In this document: one piece after another, positions 60,180 to 64,000 of the stretch
Layout of the letters: each line of letters begins with the position of its first letter
How positions within the stretch are numbered: the first letter of the stretch is position 1
Assembly (NCBI RefSeq): GCF_900108365.1
Contig: NZ_FNWQ01000002.1
Span: forward strand, 62,001-126,000
DNA length: 64,000 nt
Origin: Chryseobacterium culicis
GTDB lineage: Bacteria > Bacteroidota > Bacteroidia > Flavobacteriales > Weeksellaceae
Reading direction: 5' to 3'
Made by a program: the position numbers and the translations under genes
Notes under the pieces: generated by a model
Databases searched by the model: none
Told to the model about the DNA's origin: nothing
The model's input: the letters and a program-made list of their open reading frames with translations, nothing else

Positions 60180-62429
60180 ATGGAAAATATAGAAATTACC
60201 AATGCCCGGCAGAATAATCTCAAAAATATTTCCATTAAAATTCCCAAATACAGGATCGTAGTTTTTACGGGAGTGTCTGGATCCGGAAAATCGTCTTTGG
60301 TTTTTGAAACTATTGGGGCCGAAGCACAGAGACAGATTAATGAAACCCAGAACAGTTTTATCAGAAACCGCCTGCAGTATTATGGTGTGCCGGATGTTGA
60401 CAAAATTGAAAATCTTAATGTTCCTATCATTATCAATCAAAAGCGGTTGGGTGGAAATGCCAGATCTACTGTGGGAACAGCAGCGGATGTGTCTGCTTCT
60501 CTGAGGCTGCTGTTTTCGAGAATGGGAGAGCCGTTTGTAGGATATTCCAATGTTTTTTCATTTAATCATCCCCAGGGAATGTGCCCTGAATGTGAGGGGT
60601 TAGGCTTTGTTCAAACGTTGGATATAAATGCTTTAATTGATCGGGAAAAATCATTACATGAAGGCGCAGTCCGGTTTCCAACTTTTCAGCCGGGCGGATG
60701 GCGCTTAACAAGATATACTTTGTCAGGTTACTTCGATAATGATAAAAAACTGAAGGATTTCAGCGATAAAGAATGGGAAACCCTGCTCTATGCACCAGAA
60801 CATAAACCAGAACATCCACATCAAGAATGGGGAAAAACCGTACAATATGAAGGAATCATTCCAAGGATTGAAAAGGCGTTTCTCAAAAAGGATTCTAAAG
60901 AAAACATCACAAGAAAAGATGCCCTGAAACATGTTGTTATTACTAAAACATGCCCTTCATGCAGCGGAAAACGATTAAACGAAAAAATCTTATCCTGCAA
61001 AATTCAGGGAATGAATATAGCCGACTGTATGGCACTTTCTGTAGATGAGCTGTCGGAATTTATTACCTCTCTGGATGCGGGTCCTTATGAAGTTGTTATC
61101 AAAGAGCTTTACGCAAAACTGCAGAATATCATCACAATAGGATTGCAGTATCTGACTCTGGACAGAAATACCAACACCCTTTCCGGAGGAGAGTCTCAGC
61201 GTATCAAAATGGTGCGCAGCCTCGGAAACAGTCTGATTGATCTTTTATACATATTTGATGAGCCAAGTATTGGTCTCCATCCAAAAGATCTGCAGAATAT
61301 CATCACCATTATGCAGCAGATCAGGGATAAAGGAAATTCGGTTTTAATAGTGGAGCATGATCCGGATCTGATCAAAATGGCGGATCGGGTGATCGATATA
61401 GGCCCAGGTTCAGGAAGAAATGGAGGAGAAGTGGTATACAACGGGACATTTAAAAATTTAAAGAACTCCAAAGGTAAAACAGGCTCTTATTTTGCAGAAA
61501 AACCATTCATAAAACAAAAATTCAGAAAGCCTGATGGTTATCTGGAAATTAAAAATGCGAACAGATATAATCTTAGCAATGTAACGGTACATATTCCCAC
61601 CGGAATCATGACAGTGGTAACGGGAGTGGCAGGATCTGGCAAAAGTACTCTGATTAATCGTATGCTGCCGGAACTTTATCCTGATGTCACCATTATTGAT
61701 CAGTCTTTATTTGCTGCAAGCGCCCGTTCCAATGTGCTTACTTACCTGGGGATATCAGAAATTGTGCGTAAGCTTTTTGCACGGTCTAACCATGTTTCAG
61801 ACAAAATGTTCAGCAGAAATAGTGAAGGGGGCTGCAGAAACTGTAAAGGATTGGGAATAGAAAAAATTGACCTTGCTTTTATGGATGATATTGAACAGCC
61901 CTGCGAAGTTTGCGGAGGTTCCGGTTTTGATCCTGATGTGCTTCAGTACAGATACAATGGAAAAACAATTGTAGAAGTAATGAATATGACGGTTCTGGAG
62001 GCCATTTCTTTTTTTGAGGAAAAATCTATTGTCAACAATTTTGATCTGCTGATACAATTAGGGCTTGATTATCTGACTTTAGGACAAAGACTGAATAGCT
62101 TTTCCGGAGGCGAAAGGCAGCGCCTGAAACTGACCAGAGAACTGAAAAATACCAATCAGATCATTATTCTGGATGAGCCGAGCACAGGCCTGCATCCCAG
62201 TGATACCCAGAAGCTGCTGACCTTTTTTAACGGTCTTGTAGAGCAGAATAATACACTGATTGTTATAGAACACAACCTGGATATTATTTCGCAGGCAGAC
62301 TGGATTATTGATATGGGGCCGGGTGCAGGGAAATTTGGCGGCAAAGTGCTGTTCGAGGGAACTCCTCAGGAGCTGTTAAAAAACAAAATATCATTCACCG
62401 CAGCGTTTCTGAGGAAACATGTTCAGTAA
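60180..62429 (+). CDS. UvrA-like ABC ATPase (short form, possible drug-resistance UvrA2)
   Basis: A 749-residue UvrA homologue. Two ABC modules are present: Walker [11 protein letters not shown] (about 31-40) and [10 protein letters not shown], signatures LSGGESQRI and FSGGERQRL, and D-loop partner EPS. Zinc-binding pairs remain ([36 protein letters not shown]). It is about 190 residues shorter than housekeeping UvrA, so the UvrB-binding and part of the insertion domain appear reduced. Short UvrA forms confer resistance to DNA-intercalating drugs in some bacteria. Divergent from MarR, which fits drug-induced expression. It may not take part in excision repair. Confidence 0.88.
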   Translation: MENIEITNARQNNLKNISIKIPKYRIVVFTGVSGSGKSSLVFETIGAEAQRQINETQNSFIRNRLQYYGVPDVDKIENLNVPIIINQKRLGGNARSTVGTAADVSASLRLLFSRMGEPFVGYSNVFSFNHPQGMCPECEGLGFVQTLDINALIDREKSLHEGAVRFPTFQPGGWRLTRYTLSGYFDNDKKLKDFSDKEWETLLYAPEHKPEHPHQEWGKTVQYEGIIPRIEKAFLKKDSKENITRKDALKHVVITKTCPSCSGKRLNEKILSCKIQGMNIADCMALSVDELSEFITSLDAGPYEVVIKELYAKLQNIITIGLQYLTLDRNTNTLSGGESQRIKMVRSLGNSLIDLLYIFDEPSIGLHPKDLQNIITIMQQIRDKGNSVLIVEHDPDLIKMADRVIDIGPGSGRNGGEVVYNGTFKNLKNSKGKTGSYFAEKPFIKQKFRKPDGYLEIKNANRYNLSNVTVHIPTGIMTVVTGVAGSGKSTLINRMLPELYPDVTIIDQSLFAASARSNVLTYLGISEIVRKLFARSNHVSDKMFSRNSEGGCRNCKGLGIEKIDLAFMDDIEQPCEVCGGSGFDPDVLQYRYNGKTIVEVMNMTVLEAISFFEEKSIVNNFDLLIQLGLDYLTLGQRLNSFSGGERQRLKLTRELKNTNQIIILDEPSTGLHPSDTQKLLTFFNGLVEQNNTLIVIEHNLDIISQADWIIDMGPGAGKFGGKVLFEGTPQELLKNKISFTAAFLRKHVQ

Positions 62430-62516
62430 GAAAAGCAGTGCACACGAAAAGTTAATCATCAGAACCCTGCAAAAAATAAGGGTCTACAGATGTGAGCCCA
62501 AACCAGAAGTTTTTGC

Positions 62517-63053
62517 TTAATGCGGGGTGCTCAGTAAATCCTGAACGATAATTTTAGATTTTTCTATCAGTTCATTCGATCTGTAGAGCTGGCTGGTCAG
62601 TATGGAACTTTCAAAAAGGAGATAAATATGGGCTGAAATGATATCATTCTGAAGATCTTCATTGAAACAGTTTCTCAGTTTATTTTTATGACCGCGGATG
62701 ACACGGTGGATTTCTTCTTTATCCGCAGGAATTTCTGACAGAATATTCAGAAAGCTGCATCCCCGGAAATCTTCTCTTTCATTCATGTAAATTAGGAAAT
62801 CAAAAGATTTTTGGAACTTGTCCTGCACTGTTTCTGCTGCAGCTGTGAACTTGTCAAGCTCAGATACCCAGTACTCATACCTCTTATTAAGGAATTCAAT
62901 ACAAAGGTCATCCTTAGATTTAAAATGCTGATAAAAACTTGCTTTTGAGACGCCCGCTTCTTCAATGATCTGGTTGATGCCTGTATTGTTATAGCCTTGT
63001 CTATGGAAGAGAACCATTGCTGTGCTTACTATTCTTTCGCGGGGTTTAGGCAT
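62517..63053 (-). CDS. TetR/AcrR-family transcription regulator
   Basis: A 178-residue TetR protein with an N-terminal HTH (GINQIIEEAGVSKASFYQHFKSKDDLCIEFLN) and a helical ligand domain. The start matches MPKPRERIVSTAMVLFHRQGY, typical of the family. A symmetric TTTTTACA-AA-TGTAAAAA lies 9 bp upstream and covers its own -7 element, suggesting autorepression. The next minus-strand gene, upstream of it and 63 bp away, might be co-regulated. Confidence 0.91.
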   Translation of the reverse strand: MPKPRERIVSTAMVLFHRQGYNNTGINQIIEEAGVSKASFYQHFKSKDDLCIEFLNKRYEYWVSELDKFTAAAETVQDKFQKSFDFLIYMNEREDFRGCSFLNILSEIPADKEEIHRVIRGHKNKLRNCFNEDLQNDIISAHIYLLFESSILTSQLYRSNELIEKSKIIVQDLLSTPH

Positions 63054-63062
63054 TTTGTGAAA

Positions 63063-63080
63063 TTTTTACAAATGTAAAAA
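63063..63080. promoter_or_regulatory. TetR operator candidate over its own promoter
   Basis: Perfect 8-bp arms TTTTTACA / TGTAAAAA with 2-bp spacer. The minus strand carries TACATTTG (complement of 63069-63076), an exact -7 match for the TetR gene. Confidence 0.65.
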
Positions 63081-63116
63081 ATAAACAGACTGGTGTGTCC
63101 GAAAAAAGAAATAATT

Positions 63117-63830
63117 TTAAATAAATCCTCGGGCATAATAAAGCTGGACCACAAAGAAAAGTACGGTGAAAAACCAGACTACATAAGGATGGTAACTGAA
63201 ATTATTCTTCAGAATATAATGCAACGCTTTGAAAAGCTTAAATATTCCGATAATTCCAATGATGAGAAAAACAAGAAATACCAGGAAAAACAAATAGTCC
63301 CTTGTTCCATACTCGGTCACCTTACCCAGATGATCCAGATAAGATTCCACATTTAAAGTCTGTCCCAGGAACATCGCTGAACTGATCAGTATAAAAAACG
63401 GCGTTGAGGTATAAACGGTGGTATAAATAAACGAAAACAGCAGCGTTCTGAAGGTAACGGTATTTACTTTTTCCTTTTTGTAGCACAATAAAGCAACACT
63501 GAAGAGAACTGCGGTAATGTTATTTATTAGAAATATAAACAAAGCTTTTTCCACCATGCTTAGTCCTTTGATCTTCGAAATAATATGATGCTCACCACCA
63601 TAATCCATTAAAAGCACGGAGACAATTACAGATGTGTACACAGAAAGTTTGATGGGAGAGAGGTAGTCATGAAAACGTTCCGCTTCTTCCTTTTCCATCT
63701 CATGGACGGAAAGATCGTAACAGCGGCGGGGATCCTGAAACAATTTGAAGATGGTTACCGGAACCAGCAATATTTCAATAATAATCTGCAGACACAGCTT
63801 TTCAAAGCTATCAATCAACTTTTCAAACAT
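63117..63830 (-). CDS. Multi-pass membrane protein, unknown function
   Basis: Not recognised with certainty. It is 237 residues with about five membrane helices (LSVYTSVIVSVLLM; ALFIFLINNITAVLFSVALL; LFSFIYTTVYTSTPFFILISSAMFLG; FFLVFLVFLIIGIIGIFKL; VVWFFTVLFFVVQLYY). The first 60 residues are amphipathic with acidic and Arg/Cys residues (FQDPRRCYDLSVHEMEKEEAERF). The pattern fits YIP1/DUF3667-like integral proteins, but I cannot assign a family. It lies 63 bp upstream of TetR on the same strand. Confidence 0.6.
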   Translation of the reverse strand: MFEKLIDSFEKLCLQIIIEILLVPVTIFKLFQDPRRCYDLSVHEMEKEEAERFHDYLSPIKLSVYTSVIVSVLLMDYGGEHHIISKIKGLSMVEKALFIFLINNITAVLFSVALLCYKKEKVNTVTFRTLLFSFIYTTVYTSTPFFILISSAMFLGQTLNVESYLDHLGKVTEYGTRDYLFFLVFLVFLIIGIIGIFKLFKALHYILKNNFSYHPYVVWFFTVLFFVVQLYYARGFI

Positions 63831-63910
63831 ATATACGGATATTGGGGAACAGAATATGCAATTTACTTAAATTTTGAATGATATTGCCAAAATAGGGCTG
63901 TACATAAAAA

Positions 63911-63942
63911 AGAGTGCATGATCCTAATTAACCATCCACTCT
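63911..63942 (-). terminator. Stem-loop terminator for a gene entering from the right
   Basis: AGAGTG and ATG pair with CAT and CACTCT around one mismatch. On the minus strand the hairpin is followed by TTTTTT, so it ends transcription coming from beyond the right edge. Confidence 0.6.
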
Positions 63943-63969
63943 CTGCCTGTATAAGAACTGCTCCCAGTG

Positions 63970-64000
63970 TTATTTGGGAAGTCCTCTTTTTAATGCGTTA
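63970..64000 (-). CDS. Possible C-terminal end of a gene beyond the window
   Basis: Ten minus-strand codons ending in TAA at 63970-63972 (tail NALKRGLPK), upstream of a terminator hairpin that would serve a minus-strand gene. Too short to identify, and other frames are open over so few bases. Confidence 0.35.
   Translation of the reverse strand, partial: NALKRGLPK

Overview
This AT-rich window reads as chromosomal DNA of a flavobacterium (Bacteroidota), most likely Chryseobacterium or a close relative. Pointers: Bacteroidota-type promoters (TTG, about 19 bp, TAnnTTTG) at both tRNA-Lys genes and the superoxide dismutase gene; proteins with C-terminal type IX secretion sorting domains; TonB-dependent receptors with carboxypeptidase-like N-terminal domains; and DUF4249, DUF2480, DUF6428 and DUF2723 proteins. 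Species cannot be named from sequence alone. No IS element, prophage, CRISPR array or rRNA was seen.

Layout. 0-2.1 kb: arsenic operon on the minus strand (arsR, a DUF6428 protein, arsenate reductase, ACR3 pump cut by the window edge) with two copies of an operator-like repeat. 2.2-9.2 kb, all minus: exported class II cyclic-nucleotide phosphodiesterase, lipoprotein agmatine-deiminase homologue, AraC/GyrI regulator, MoxR-type ATPase with VWA partner, surface protein. 10-15 kb: two-component system, ACT protein, secreted hypothetical, alpha/beta hydrolase lipoprotein, VOC protein. 15.5-18.7 kb: TonB receptor plus DUF4249 lipoprotein. 19-21 kb: TlpA-like thioredoxin, Crp-type regulator and a Rid-family gene preceded by two perfect CRP-like sites. 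21-26.5 kb: surface protein, atypical SDR, large GT117-like membrane protein. 26.6-31.5 kb: AraC regulator divergent from a TolC/HlyD/MFS efflux operon. 31.8-32.6 kb: two identical tRNA-Lys genes around a 53-codon ORF. 33-40 kb: two paralogous TPR lipoproteins with a membrane segment and C-terminal HTH, then a secreted metalloprotease. 40-44 kb: TetX-like monooxygenase with AraC regulator, a second Crp/Fnr regulator, ketopantoate reductase. 44-48 kb: redox locus (ferredoxin, FMN reductase, DUF2480, SOD) divergent from a SufR-like regulator and a HAD phosphatase. 48-48.5 kb: 172-bp tandem repeats. 48.5-58.5 kb: ECF sigma / FecR / STN-type TonB receptor followed by a beta-helix lipoprotein, a T9SS substrate, a lipoprotein and an S41 peptidase. 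58.6-64 kb: coiled-coil protein, sterol desaturase-like hydroxylase, MarR regulator divergent from a short UvrA-like ABC protein, TetR regulator, membrane protein, and the tail of one more gene.

The genes are mostly small self-contained stress, efflux and nutrient-uptake modules, each with its own local regulator. In several cases (ArsR, SufR-like, MarR, TetR, Crp-like) a matching palindrome or repeat lies in the promoter beside the regulator gene. The most interesting loci are the SufR-like/SOD divergent promoter, the paired CRP-like sites before the Rid gene, the membrane-spanning TPR-HTH lipoproteins, the MarR/UvrA-like divergent palindrome and the ECF/FecR/TonB locus.
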